DNA of 64,000 nt, from positions 1 through 64,000 of the forward strand of contig JAKPXD010000015.1 of the NCBI GenBank assembly GCA_029570385.1, given 5' to 3'. Position 1 is the stretch's first letter. Each line of letters starts with the position of its first letter. Below are positions 34,546 through 43,286 of the stretch, in pieces. The stretch is from a bacterium. Its GTDB lineage: Bacteria; Patescibacteriota; Patescibacteriia; Patescibacteriales; Patescibacteriaceae. Both the position numbers and the translations under genes were made by a program. Under the pieces are notes generated by a model, which worked only from the letters and a program-made list of their open reading frames with translations, had not been told where the DNA came from and did not search any database.

Positions 34546-34570
34546 AAACTGGAAGTAATCTCCAGTTTAT
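34544..34570 (+). repeat. Perfect 10-bp inverted repeat over the -10 and start site
   Basis: ATAAACTGGA (34544-34553) and TCCAGTTTAT (34561-34570), loop of 7 bases. As DNA it covers the -10 and start of the promoter ahead of 34577 and could be an operator. As RNA read through from upstream it could be a weak terminator (only TTTATTTG follows). Confidence 0.5.
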
Positions 34571-34576
34571 TTGTCT

Positions 34577-36079
34577 ATGGAAATAGTTTTAAATCTAGCA
34601 CCATTATTAAATTTTTTTAGTTTGCCAGCTGACGAAATGTTTCGGCGGATTATATTGTATTATGGCTGGATGATTCCGGCGGTAATTTTTTTATATGGCG
34701 CGGGTTGCGTCTGGCTGGCTTGGCGTCGTCGCCTCTTTTTTAGCAAACAAAAATTCGTACTTTTAGCCATTGATGTTCCTCGGGCTAACGAGCAGACGCC
34801 CAAGGCTTTGGAGAATATGTTGTGCTATCTAGCCGGCGCTCATGGCACTATTAATTTAATTGAAACTTATTGGGAAGGTAAATTCCAACTCGGTTTCAGT
34901 TTTGAAATCGTCGGTATTGACGGTTATATTCAATTTTTAGTGCGAACACCAGTTGCTTTTCGCAGTTTAGTCGAAACTGCCATTTATTCGCAATATCCAG
35001 ATGCGGAAATTGCTGAGGTTGATGATTATGTCAATACTGTTCCCAGCACTTTTCCTGACCCTGATTTTGACATGTGGGGAGCGGAGTTCATCCCAGTCCA
35101 AATGGAGCCGGAGTTCAAACAAGCTTTACCAATTAAAACTTATAAGGATTTTGAATATCAATTAGGTCGGCCGGAATTTCATTTTAAAGATCCGATGGCA
35201 CCGCTGATGGATCTAATGAGTTCCTTGCGGCCTGGCGAGCAGATTTGGTATCAGCTGCTGATATTACCAGTGGCGGCCGATTGGTCTAAAATTGGCAAAC
35301 CAGCCATTGATAATGTGCTAGGTATTAAACCTAAGGATGATCCGACCATTGTTGACCGTTTTTTTGAGTGGTTTTTAGAGTTAATGAGTCAATTCAGTGA
35401 AATGATTTACAGTCTTTGGGGAAATATTGAAGATAAGCCAGCCAAAGAAGAAAAAAAAGAAATCAACATGCTCAACTTATTGCCGGTGCAAAAAAAGCAG
35501 ATTGAAGCTATCCAAGAAAAAATATCCAAGATGGGCTATGGTGTTAAATTGCGAATGATTTATGTGTCTCGCCGTGAGGTTATGAATAAGCCTAAGGCGG
35601 TTAATGGTTTTGTTGGTTTTATTAAGCAGTTTAATGCTAATGATTTGAATGCTTTAAAACCGGATACTAAAGTCACGCAAACATCTTCTAACTATTTTTA
35701 TAAACTTAGTCAGATTATCCGTAAAAAGAATAAGGTTATAAGAGCTTATAAAGACCGCGACGACACAGCTGGTCGCAAGCTGTGGTATTTAAATGTTGAA
35801 GAAATTGCTTCGCTCTGGCATTTTCCGATTGAAACAGTAGTTAAGGCGCCGTTAATCCAAAAGACAACCAGCAAGAAGATGGAGCCACCAATGGCTTTGC
35901 CAGTGGAAGATTCGCTAGCCAGTGATTTGGCCTTGGATGATTTATTTAACTTAGATGATGAGTCAGTTGATGAACAGCCAGCTGAAGCACCAGCGTCCAG
36001 TGAATCAAGCGCGCCGTCGGTGGCCACAGAAAGTCATCAGGCGCCGCCGCCTAGTAATTTACCAGGTATTAACGATTGA
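34577..36079 (+). CDS. Membrane component of the split TraD-like module
   Basis: A 500-residue CPR-type protein, often annotated DUF8128 (from memory). A hydrophobic helix (about 25-47) precedes a large cytoplasmic alpha/beta region with FSFEIVGIDGYIQFLVRTP, YPDAEIAEVDDY, ALPIKTYKDF and VEEIASLWHFPIETV, and a Pro/Ser/Asp-rich tail. The same landmarks occur in the N-terminal half of the fused protein at 43287 (FSFEIV, YPDA, LPIKTY, LSSLFHFP). It therefore plays the part that is fused to an ATPase there. It immediately precedes the ATPase gene, ending 5 bases before that ATG, and the two probably form one complex at the membrane. Confidence 0.75.
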   Translation: MEIVLNLAPLLNFFSLPADEMFRRIILYYGWMIPAVIFLYGAGCVWLAWRRRLFFSKQKFVLLAIDVPRANEQTPKALENMLCYLAGAHGTINLIETYWEGKFQLGFSFEIVGIDGYIQFLVRTPVAFRSLVETAIYSQYPDAEIAEVDDYVNTVPSTFPDPDFDMWGAEFIPVQMEPEFKQALPIKTYKDFEYQLGRPEFHFKDPMAPLMDLMSSLRPGEQIWYQLLILPVAADWSKIGKPAIDNVLGIKPKDDPTIVDRFFEWFLELMSQFSEMIYSLWGNIEDKPAKEEKKEINMLNLLPVQKKQIEAIQEKISKMGYGVKLRMIYVSRREVMNKPKAVNGFVGFIKQFNANDLNALKPDTKVTQTSSNYFYKLSQIIRKKNKVIRAYKDRDDTAGRKLWYLNVEEIASLWHFPIETVVKAPLIQKTTSKKMEPPMALPVEDSLASDLALDDLFNLDDESVDEQPAEAPASSESSAPSVATESHQAPPPSNLPGIND

Positions 36080-36084
36080 AATAT

Positions 36085-37701
36085 ATGAATCAAGAAGTTA
36101 CTTTGTTCGGAGAGACAACTTTTCGCAATCAGGGTTATAAATTTGGCATCAAGCTAGATGATCGCCGTCGGCACATGTATATTATCGGTAAATCCGGCAT
36201 GGGTAAGTCAACCATCTTGGAAAATATGATTGTCCAAGACATTAGCAAGGGCCGCGGATTGGCGGTGGTTGATCCGCATGGTGACTTGGCTGAGAAAATT
36301 TTAGAGTATATTCCTGATAATCGAGTTAAAGATGTTATCTATTTCAATCCGTCGGATGCGGAATATCCGATTGCTTTCAACGTGGTGGAACAGGTTGAGC
36401 CGCACCTGCGTCATTTGGTTGCTTCAGGGCTGATTGGTGTTTTTCAAAAATTATGGGCTGATTCTTGGGGACCACGCTTGGAATATATTTTGCGCAATGC
36501 TATCTTGGCGGTTTTAGATTATCCTGGCTCCACCCTATTGGCCATTACTCGGATGTTATCCGATAAGAATTTTCGTAAGAAGGTGATTGATAAGGTCCAG
36601 GATCCGGTGGTTAAAGCATTTTGGGTCAATGAATTCAGTGGTTACAATGACAAATTTGCCTCAGAGGCGGTAGCGCCGATTCAAAATAAGGTCGGTCAGT
36701 TTTTATCCAGCGCGTTGATTCGTAATATTGTCGGCCAAGTTAAGTCTTCAATTAATATTCGTCACATCATGGATGAAGGCAAGATTTTAATCATGAATCT
36801 AAGTAAGGGACGGATTGGTGAAGACAATTCTGCCCTGCTTGGTTCAATGATGATTACCAAGCTACAGCTGGCAGCCATGAGCCGAGTTGACACCAATGAG
36901 GAAGACCGACGCGATTTTTATCTCTATGTTGATGAATTTCAGAATTTTGCTACTGATAGTTTTGCCAATATTTTATCTGAAGCGCGCAAGTATCATTTAA
37001 GTTTAATATTGGCTCATCAATACATTGAACAGCTTAGCGATGTGGTGCGGGCCGCTGTTTTTGGTAATGTCGGCACCTTAGTTACTTTCCGTGTCGGCGC
37101 CACTGATGCTGAATTTTTGGCTAAAGAATTCATGCCATTATTTACTGAAGAAGATTTAGTTAATATTCCCAAGTTCAACTTTTATATCAAGCTGATGATT
37201 GACGGATTAACCTCTGATCCTTTTTCCGCTAAGACTTTAGCCCCGCTCAGCAAAGAAGAACGTTATCCCAATTTACAAGCCGTTATTGAGCATACTCGTG
37301 AAAATTATGCTAGTCAACGCGATATTGTTGAAGAGGGGATTATGCGTTGGCATCTCAATCAAGAAGATGATGATGTTAAGAAGGTAGCGCCGACTAACGC
37401 CTTGGCCGATAAAGTTGAAATTTTACTAAATAAAAAAGAAGCAATTCAACCAACCTCGTCAGACTTAGCTGGGCCAGCAGCCAAGAAGGCGGCTGCCCAT
37501 GTTTCAGCTGAACAGCGTTATCCGGCTGTTTGCGATGGTTGCAATCAGCCGACGACCACTAGATTTGTGCCCGATGGTAAACGGCCGGTTTATTGCCCAG
37601 AGTGTCTGCGTCGCTATCGGGCTGAGCAGAGCCAGCGACAGCAATTGGCCAGTTCATCACCAGCTTCACTGCAACGATTAAAAAAAGGTCATGGCCGTTG
37701 A
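36085..37701 (+). CDS. VirD4/TraD-like conjugative ATPase with C-terminal zinc ribbon
   Basis: 538-residue coupling-protein-like P-loop ATPase. Walker A is GKSGMGKST (about residues 36-44), VVDPHGDLAEK follows, and Walker B is YLYVDEFQNFAT. ALLGSMMITKLQLAAMSR and LAHQYIEQL also match the TraD/TraG family. The C-terminal part carries C-x2-C...C-x2-C (VCDGCNQP...PVYCPECL). ATG 36085 is preferred over a TTG 9 bases earlier. It probably drives DNA or protein movement through a membrane complex with the 34577 product (inference). No relaxase is in view. Confidence 0.85.
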   Translation: MNQEVTLFGETTFRNQGYKFGIKLDDRRRHMYIIGKSGMGKSTILENMIVQDISKGRGLAVVDPHGDLAEKILEYIPDNRVKDVIYFNPSDAEYPIAFNVVEQVEPHLRHLVASGLIGVFQKLWADSWGPRLEYILRNAILAVLDYPGSTLLAITRMLSDKNFRKKVIDKVQDPVVKAFWVNEFSGYNDKFASEAVAPIQNKVGQFLSSALIRNIVGQVKSSINIRHIMDEGKILIMNLSKGRIGEDNSALLGSMMITKLQLAAMSRVDTNEEDRRDFYLYVDEFQNFATDSFANILSEARKYHLSLILAHQYIEQLSDVVRAAVFGNVGTLVTFRVGATDAEFLAKEFMPLFTEEDLVNIPKFNFYIKLMIDGLTSDPFSAKTLAPLSKEERYPNLQAVIEHTRENYASQRDIVEEGIMRWHLNQEDDDVKKVAPTNALADKVEILLNKKEAIQPTSSDLAGPAAKKAAAHVSAEQRYPAVCDGCNQPTTTRFVPDGKRPVYCPECLRRYRAEQSQRQQLASSSPASLQRLKKGHGR

Positions 37702-39283
37702 TTATTTAAAAATCGGTCGAGCTACTGATTTAACTGGCTGGGAGCGGCGGTTCTATCGTTTTTTAGAGATTATTCCCGGTTTATTATCTTGGGGGACTTT
37801 GTTGACCTTAATTATCTTGTCTTATTTTCATCCGGTTTGGGTGGCTTTGTTTATTATCGCCTTTGATGTTTATTGGTTGCTTTTAGTTGTCTATTTAGCC
37901 ATTATTTTAATATCAGCCTATCGCCGTACTAGAAAGAGTATTGTTATTGATTGGCATCAGCGATGTTTATCGCTTCAGCCGGTTGATTTGACTTATCAGC
38001 CGATGATTGGTTCAGCGATTGTTAGTCGGCAAGTGGTTTGGTCAGATTTATATCATTTAGTGATTTTTCCTTGTTATAATGAAAGTTATGAGATTATTCA
38101 ACCGGGGCTAAAGGCGATTGTTGATAGTTCTTTCCCTAAAGATAAAATGATTTTTGTCTTAGCTATTGAAGAGCGTGGTGGAGCCGCTATTCAAGCGACA
38201 GCTGACCGGCTTAAAGCGGAATATGGCGATAATTTTTTTCGTTTTCAAATCGTTGTTCATCCGGATAACTTAGTTGGCGAACTCAAGGGCAAGGGCGCCA
38301 ATCAGGCCTGGGCTGCTCAGGTTATTCGTCGAGAATTAATTGACCGGCTCGGACTTGATTATAATTTATTATTAACCAGTGTTTTTGATTGCGATACCGT
38401 TATTTATGAACAATATTTTTATTGTTTGGTTTACAAATTTTTAACCTCGGATAAACCCTACCGCCGTAGTTACCAGCCGATTCCGGTTTACCATAACAAT
38501 ATCTGGCAAGCGCCGTTTTTTGCTAGAGTGGCTGCTTATTCGAATACTTTTTGGCAGATGATGCAGCAGATTCGCCAAGAGAAATTATCTACTTACTCAT
38601 CGCACTCCATGTCTTGGCGGGCGTTGGAGGAAGTCGGTTTCTGGTCAACCAAGATGGTTAGCGAAGATTCGCGGATATTTTGGCATTGTTTTTGCCACTA
38701 TAATGGCGATTATGAAGTGGAGCCGATGCATTATCCAGTATCCATGGATGTTTGTATGGATCAAAAAGTATTACCGACGGCGCGTAATCTTTATAAACAA
38801 CAACGACGCTGGGGTTGGGGAGTAGAAAATGTGCCTTATTTGATTTTTAATACTATTAAACGCTGGAAGCAGATTCCGAAAAAAACTTTTGTTAACAAGA
38901 TTTTTATCCAAATGTATGGCTTTCATTCCTGGGCAACCAACGCCCTGATTATTGGTTTTGTCGGTTGGCTGCCGTTATTTATCGGTGGCGACCGTTTTAA
39001 TCAAACTGTTTTATCTAATAATTTACCAAATGTAACTAGAATTTTAATGTCAATTGCCATGATCGGCATGGTCTTGTCGGCGATTATTTCTTCATTACTA
39101 TTGCCGAAACGGCCAGCCGGCAATCCTTGGTGGCGGCGCTTTAGTATGATCGGCCAGTGGATTTTTTTGCCGATTACGATTGTTTTCTTTGGTGCTATTC
39201 CTGGCCTAGAAGCACAAACCAGATTGATGCTAGGCCGGTATATGGGTTTTTGGGTAACTCCTAAGGAACGGACTAATTCTTAA
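37691..39283 (+). CDS. Cellulose-synthase-like family 2 glycosyltransferase
   Basis: 530 residues with two N-terminal and several C-terminal membrane helices around a GT-A domain. The processive signs are FPCYNES, a VFDCDTV metal site (D-x-D) and an acid near SEDSRIFWH, followed by KQQRRWGWG, which fits the Q/R-x-x-R-W motif. The ATG overlaps the ATPase gene by 11 bases. A BcsA-type synthase in line with a TraD module could make a surface polysaccharide or tether. The product sugar cannot be told. Confidence 0.83.
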   Translation: MAVDYLKIGRATDLTGWERRFYRFLEIIPGLLSWGTLLTLIILSYFHPVWVALFIIAFDVYWLLLVVYLAIILISAYRRTRKSIVIDWHQRCLSLQPVDLTYQPMIGSAIVSRQVVWSDLYHLVIFPCYNESYEIIQPGLKAIVDSSFPKDKMIFVLAIEERGGAAIQATADRLKAEYGDNFFRFQIVVHPDNLVGELKGKGANQAWAAQVIRRELIDRLGLDYNLLLTSVFDCDTVIYEQYFYCLVYKFLTSDKPYRRSYQPIPVYHNNIWQAPFFARVAAYSNTFWQMMQQIRQEKLSTYSSHSMSWRALEEVGFWSTKMVSEDSRIFWHCFCHYNGDYEVEPMHYPVSMDVCMDQKVLPTARNLYKQQRRWGWGVENVPYLIFNTIKRWKQIPKKTFVNKIFIQMYGFHSWATNALIIGFVGWLPLFIGGDRFNQTVLSNNLPNVTRILMSIAMIGMVLSAIISSLLLPKRPAGNPWWRRFSMIGQWIFLPITIVFFGAIPGLEAQTRLMLGRYMGFWVTPKERTNS

Positions 39284-39292
39284 TTTTACTAT

Positions 39293-39397
39293 ATGCCTTT
39301 TATTGACCCTGATCGCTCTGGAACCACATTTTTAAGAATTTTTGCTATTGAGTTTTTGGGCATTGCCATTGTTTTTGGCTTGCTGGCGATTTTTTAG
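39293..39397 (+). CDS. Small hydrophobic membrane protein
   Basis: A 34-residue reading frame beginning MPFIDPDRSGTTF and continuing into a single hydrophobic helix (FLGIAIVFGLLAIF) that ends the protein. It lies in the 116-base gap between the GT2 gene and cysS, 9 bases after the former and 2 bases before the latter, with no SD, as for its neighbours. The compact spacing and helix make it plausible, perhaps a small subunit of the GT2 enzyme, but it is short and needs comparative support. Confidence 0.5.
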   Translation: MPFIDPDRSGTTFLRIFAIEFLGIAIVFGLLAIF

Positions 39398-39399
39398 CT

Positions 39400-40800
39400 A
39401 TGACTGATTTGTTTCTTTATAATACTCTCAGCCGTCAGCTAGAGCTCTTTCGGCCGCAACAGCCACCAGTCGTCGGCCTCTATACTTGCGGTCCGACAGT
39501 TTACAACTATGCCCATTTGGGCAATCTGCGCGCTTATCTTTTTGCTGATTTACTAAAAAGAGTTTTACTATATAATGGCTATAATGTTCGGCATATAATG
39601 AATATTACCGATGTTGGCCACTTAACTGATGATGGCGACGCCGGCGATGACAAGATGGAACAAGGGGCGGCCCGTGAGCACAAGACGGCTTGGGAAATCG
39701 CTGAATTTTATACTAAAGCTTTTCAAGACAATCTCGTTGCTCTCAATATTTTACCGCCGACTACTTATTGCCGAGCTACCGATTATATCGCTGAACAGAT
39801 TAGTTTAGCTAAGACTTTGGATAATAAAGGGTATTTATATAAGACCAGCGATGGCCTTTATTTTGATACTAGCCGAGTGGCTGATTATAATAAATTAAGT
39901 CATTTGCCATTAGAGCAATTACGTGAGGGAGCGCGAGTGGATAGGAATCCAGAAAAACGCCAACCAACTGATTTCGCAGTCTGGAAGTTTAGTCCAGCGG
40001 GACAGCAACGACAGATGGAGTGGGATTCGCCCTGGGGCAAGGGTTTTCCCGGGTGGCATTTGGAGTGTTCAGCGATGAGTTTAAAGCTATTAGCTGGACA
40101 TCTAGATATTCATTGCGGCGGTATTGACCATATTAATGTTCATCATACTAATGAAATTGCCCAATCAGAGGCGGCCACTGGTCAGCCGTTTTTCCGTTAT
40201 TGGTTACACAATGCTTTTTTAAACATTGTCGGCGGTAAAAAAATGGCCAAAAGCGCCGATAATTTTTTAACCCTGGCTAAAGTAGTAGCCGATCTCAAGA
40301 TATCGCCGCTAGCTTATCGCTATGCCTCTTTGCAAGTTCATTATCGCAAGCCGATGGAATATAGCCCCGATAGTTTAGTGGCTGCCAATCAGGCTCTTTA
40401 TGGATTATATCGGCAAGTGGCTGATTTGGGTTCAGCAATTGGTCAAGTGGCTAGTTTTTTTCAAGCTCAATTTCAACAGGCGATTAATAATGATCTTAAT
40501 GCCGCTCAGGCGCTGGCGGTTACTTTTGCTGTTATTAACAGTCAATTGACCTCGGCCGATAAATTAGCGACAATTTTGAATTTTGATCAAGTTCTGGGTT
40601 TTAATCTAGCCAAAAGTCGTCAAATATTGGCTGTTGACGCGGCGGCTATTCCTCAAAACATTCTTATGATGTTTGAGCAACGCCAAATCGCTCGTCAAGC
40701 TGGTGATTTTAGTCTAGCCGATAATTTGCGCCAGCAGTTGTTAGCGGCTGGCTACAAGATTGAAGACAGTCCCGACGGCAGTCAACTGCGACCGGTTTAA
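39400..40800 (+). CDS. cysS: Cysteinyl-tRNA synthetase
   Basis: Class I synthetase, 466 residues, charging tRNA-Cys. The zinc ligand region TCGPTVYNYAHLGN (with the HIGH-equivalent HLGN), WHLECSAMS and HCGGIDHINVHHTNE are present. The KMSKS loop reads KKMAKSADN, with Ala at the second position. The C-terminal anticodon-binding helices are complete (FSLADNLRQQL near the end). It is followed after 5 bases by dus. Confidence 0.96.
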   Translation: MTDLFLYNTLSRQLELFRPQQPPVVGLYTCGPTVYNYAHLGNLRAYLFADLLKRVLLYNGYNVRHIMNITDVGHLTDDGDAGDDKMEQGAAREHKTAWEIAEFYTKAFQDNLVALNILPPTTYCRATDYIAEQISLAKTLDNKGYLYKTSDGLYFDTSRVADYNKLSHLPLEQLREGARVDRNPEKRQPTDFAVWKFSPAGQQRQMEWDSPWGKGFPGWHLECSAMSLKLLAGHLDIHCGGIDHINVHHTNEIAQSEAATGQPFFRYWLHNAFLNIVGGKKMAKSADNFLTLAKVVADLKISPLAYRYASLQVHYRKPMEYSPDSLVAANQALYGLYRQVADLGSAIGQVASFFQAQFQQAINNDLNAAQALAVTFAVINSQLTSADKLATILNFDQVLGFNLAKSRQILAVDAAAIPQNILMMFEQRQIARQAGDFSLADNLRQQLLAAGYKIEDSPDGSQLRPV

Positions 40801-40805
40801 ATATT

Positions 40806-41744
40806 ATGGTTAATTTTTGGTCTCAACTTTCTAAGCCCATTTTGGTCTTAGCGCCTTTGGCTGGCGTTACTGACAGCGCTTTTCGTCAGATTTGCAAGAG
40901 TTATGGGGCGCAAGTAGTGGTCAGTGAGATGGCTAGTGTGGCCGCTTTGGTTCATGATCAGCGCAAAACACTAGAAATGTTAGCCTTCCAGCCAATAGAG
41001 CGCCCTTATATTGTCCAACTGTTTGGTAGTGATCCCCAGCAATTTGCCGTTGCCGCTCAAATAATTACAGAAAAAATACAGCCGGACGGACTGGATATTA
41101 ATTTTGGCTGTCCAGTGCCTAAGATAATTAAGCAGGGCGCCGGCGCTGCTCTCGGCGCTGACTTATCGCGAGCCAGAGAGGTGGTTAGGGCGGTTTTAGA
41201 TAACACTGATCGACCCCTATCTATTAAATTAAGAGCGTTTAATCAGGGTATCAGCGCTCAGCAATTTGTGGCTAATTTGGCTGATTTACCAATCGCCGCC
41301 GTGGCTGTTCATGGGCGCAGTTTAGCGGCTGGCTTTAGCGGCTTCGTTGATCCGACGGCCATTGCGGCTTGTCGGTCTTATGTCAATGGTCAATTATTAG
41401 CTAATGGTGGGATAATTGATTTATTTAGTGCTCAAGCGATGTTAGCCGCTAGCCAAGCCGATGGTTTAATGATTGGTCAGGGGGCGCTCAGTCGGCCATG
41501 GATTTTTCAAGAAATTGCCCAGCAAGTAAATATTAATTTGTCATGGTCAGAGCTTAGCCAGCTGATGCTTCGTCATGCTAAGTTAGTTGTTGAAAATAAG
41601 GGACAGGCCGGTCTGATGGAGTTGCGTAAGTTTTTGGCCTGGTATGTTAAGGGTTGGCCGCAAGCCAAAAAAATCCGTCAACAATTAGTGGCCATTAAAT
41701 CAATAGCTGATTTAGAGACTATTATATCCAATTTTTGCGTTTAA
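40806..41744 (+). CDS. dus: tRNA-dihydrouridine synthase
   Basis: FMN/NADPH enzyme reducing uridines in tRNA D-loops. LAPLAGVTDSAFRQICKSYGA opens the TIM barrel. INFGCPVPKIIKQGAGAAL carries the catalytic Cys, AVHGRSL the FMN phosphate contact, and LMIGQGALSRPWIF the late glycine loop. The 312 residues fit DusB-type enzymes. Its 3' end overlaps the convergent corA-like gene by 23 bases, with no terminator in between. Confidence 0.93.
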   Translation: MVNFWSQLSKPILVLAPLAGVTDSAFRQICKSYGAQVVVSEMASVAALVHDQRKTLEMLAFQPIERPYIVQLFGSDPQQFAVAAQIITEKIQPDGLDINFGCPVPKIIKQGAGAALGADLSRAREVVRAVLDNTDRPLSIKLRAFNQGISAQQFVANLADLPIAAVAVHGRSLAAGFSGFVDPTAIAACRSYVNGQLLANGGIIDLFSAQAMLAASQADGLMIGQGALSRPWIFQEIAQQVNINLSWSELSQLMLRHAKLVVENKGQAGLMELRKFLAWYVKGWPQAKKIRQQLVAIKSIADLETIISNFCV

Positions 41745-42693
41745 AAATTAGGAAAATCGTTACTGTGCTTAAGAACATTATAAATAATATTTTCCAAAAT
41801 CCAAGCGGGTCGCCTATAAAGGGCATAGCCAATATTGTGTTCATACCAAAAATGGCGGCAATTAAATTCAGTGGATAGAGAATAACCGTAATCATAGTTA
41901 AGGTTTTCATAATACGGTTCATACGATCGTTGAGCAGCGATTCATTGGTGTCATTTAAAACCTCAATCATTTCCCGTTGGTTTTCCAGATTTTCCCAAAT
42001 TCTTTTTGAATGTTCAACCAAGGTTGAATAATATTTTTTTAATTCAGCGGCCGGCACGAGGCTGCTTTTCATTTCAGTCAGGCTCTGTAAAATATTTTTA
42101 TGATTTTGCAAAATTTTACGGATTTTAATAATATTATGACGCAAGGTCAATATTTCACTAGCTGTGTCGCGCTGCTTGCTGTCAAGACTAAAAATAGTGT
42201 TTTGGGCATGAGTGATTCTTTTGCTATGACTATCCAAAACTTCATAACAGTATTTGATTAGACGATCCAGTATTTCATAAAGCAGGACTGACGATGATTC
42301 CAGTTCATAGGCCAGCAGCGAGTTCTCATCTTTTTTGCAAATATTAAAAAAGTCCATCAGCGGCGGCAGATCACCATTATGGATAGTTACTAAATAACCA
42401 TGACCCATAAAGAATTCTACTTCAGCCGGCAAGACTAAGCCATCTTTGATTATGGGAAAATGAAGAATAATAAAAATATAGTTAGTTTCTTTTTCTATAA
42501 AAGCTCGTTCCGCCAGACTTTTGGCCATCGAAGCTTTCAAGTGGGTGATGGTAAAGTGTTGTCGTTTGAGCAAGTATTCCAATTCTGGTTTGCCAGCACT
42601 ATTGACATTGAGCCAGCTCAGTGATCCAGCAGTTTTAGGATTGTCAATAATCAATTCTTCAATTTTTTTGGAAACTTGTAAATATTTACCCAT
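41722..42693 (-). CDS. corA: CorA-family divalent cation transporter
   Basis: 323-residue Mg2+/Co2+ channel. The last 70 residues show the classic two helices: the pore-lining one ends in FGMNTILAMPF (GMN selectivity motif), and the second is followed by a short basic end (FKRKNWI). The cytoplasmic N-terminal domain is long and helical, as expected. The loop after GMN (TILAMPFIGDP) differs from the usual MPE-type loop, which could affect ion choice. It has its own promoter in the divergent gap. Confidence 0.9.
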   Translation of the reverse strand: MGKYLQVSKKIEELIIDNPKTAGSLSWLNVNSAGKPELEYLLKRQHFTITHLKASMAKSLAERAFIEKETNYIFIILHFPIIKDGLVLPAEVEFFMGHGYLVTIHNGDLPPLMDFFNICKKDENSLLAYELESSSVLLYEILDRLIKYCYEVLDSHSKRITHAQNTIFSLDSKQRDTASEILTLRHNIIKIRKILQNHKNILQSLTEMKSSLVPAAELKKYYSTLVEHSKRIWENLENQREMIEVLNDTNESLLNDRMNRIMKTLTMITVILYPLNLIAAIFGMNTILAMPFIGDPLGFWKILFIMFLSTVTIFLIFKRKNWI

Positions 42694-42720
42694 AATTTTA
42701 GCTAATGATTATTAAAGTAA

Positions 42721-42750
42721 TTATAGCATAAAGACGACAACGGCCACAAC
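42721..42750 (-). promoter_or_regulatory. Promoter of the corA-like gene
   Basis: On the minus strand, TTGTGG and a perfect TATAAT (plus coordinates 42721-42726) are 18 bases apart, with TGC ahead of the -10 (extended -10). Confidence 0.5.
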
Positions 42751-42783
42751 TTTGGATTAGTGGCTCAATCAGTTGGTTTATGG

Positions 42784-42789
42784 TATAAT
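42784..42789 (+). promoter_or_regulatory. Extended -10 promoter of the fused TraD-like module
   Basis: TATAAT at 42784-42789 preceded by ATGG gives an extended -10. The -35 region is poor. The expected leader before ATG 42817 is about 20 bases. Confidence 0.5.
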
Positions 42790-42816
42790 GATTTCAAATA
42801 AGCAATCATTTTTTTT

Positions 42817-43281
42817 ATGCCTCAAGAACAATTGAAGCCTAGTTTTGAGCAGATGCCGCTGAATAATAGTCAGGAACGGCAGCCGACTGCTGAAAAAATA
42901 ACCGAATCAGCTATTAGTGAAGCGGCGCCAGTCACGGTAGAGCCCGTAGTTAATTCAGCCGCCCAGCAGCCACCAGCCATAACAGCTAGCCAGCCGACTA
43001 AATTGACAGTTCGTCAAGAAGCTATTGATGATATTTTAGAAGACGGCTTAGCTGACATTTATCAGAATCTCCCACCCGATAAGCAGCAAGAGCTCAAGCA
43101 AGCTGGTGAACGGACGGTTCATCAGATTGATCGGTTGCTAGATCATGCCAAGTCGCAGCTAACTAAGATAATCAGTTTGATTCGCCGCTTCTTAGCTATA
43201 ATCCCCGGTGTTAATCGGTTTTTCTTAGAGCAAGAAGTCAAAATTAAAACTGACAAGATTATGGCTTTAAAAGATAAATAA
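42817..43281 (+). CDS. Unknown helical protein of the fused TraD-like module
   Basis: 154 residues that I do not recognise. The first 65 are Gln/Pro/Ala/Glu-rich and probably disordered (including EKITESAISEAAPVT). Residues about 65-150 are amphipathic helices (RQEAIDDILEDGLADIYQNL, and a basic RLLDHAKSQLTKIISLIRR). No membrane helix is clear. It precedes the fused ATPase gene by 5 bases and appears to share its promoter, so it is likely an accessory of that machine. Confidence 0.65.
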   Translation: MPQEQLKPSFEQMPLNNSQERQPTAEKITESAISEAAPVTVEPVVNSAAQQPPAITASQPTKLTVRQEAIDDILEDGLADIYQNLPPDKQQELKQAGERTVHQIDRLLDHAKSQLTKIISLIRRFLAIIPGVNRFFLEQEVKIKTDKIMALKDK

Positions 43282-43286
43282 TCATT

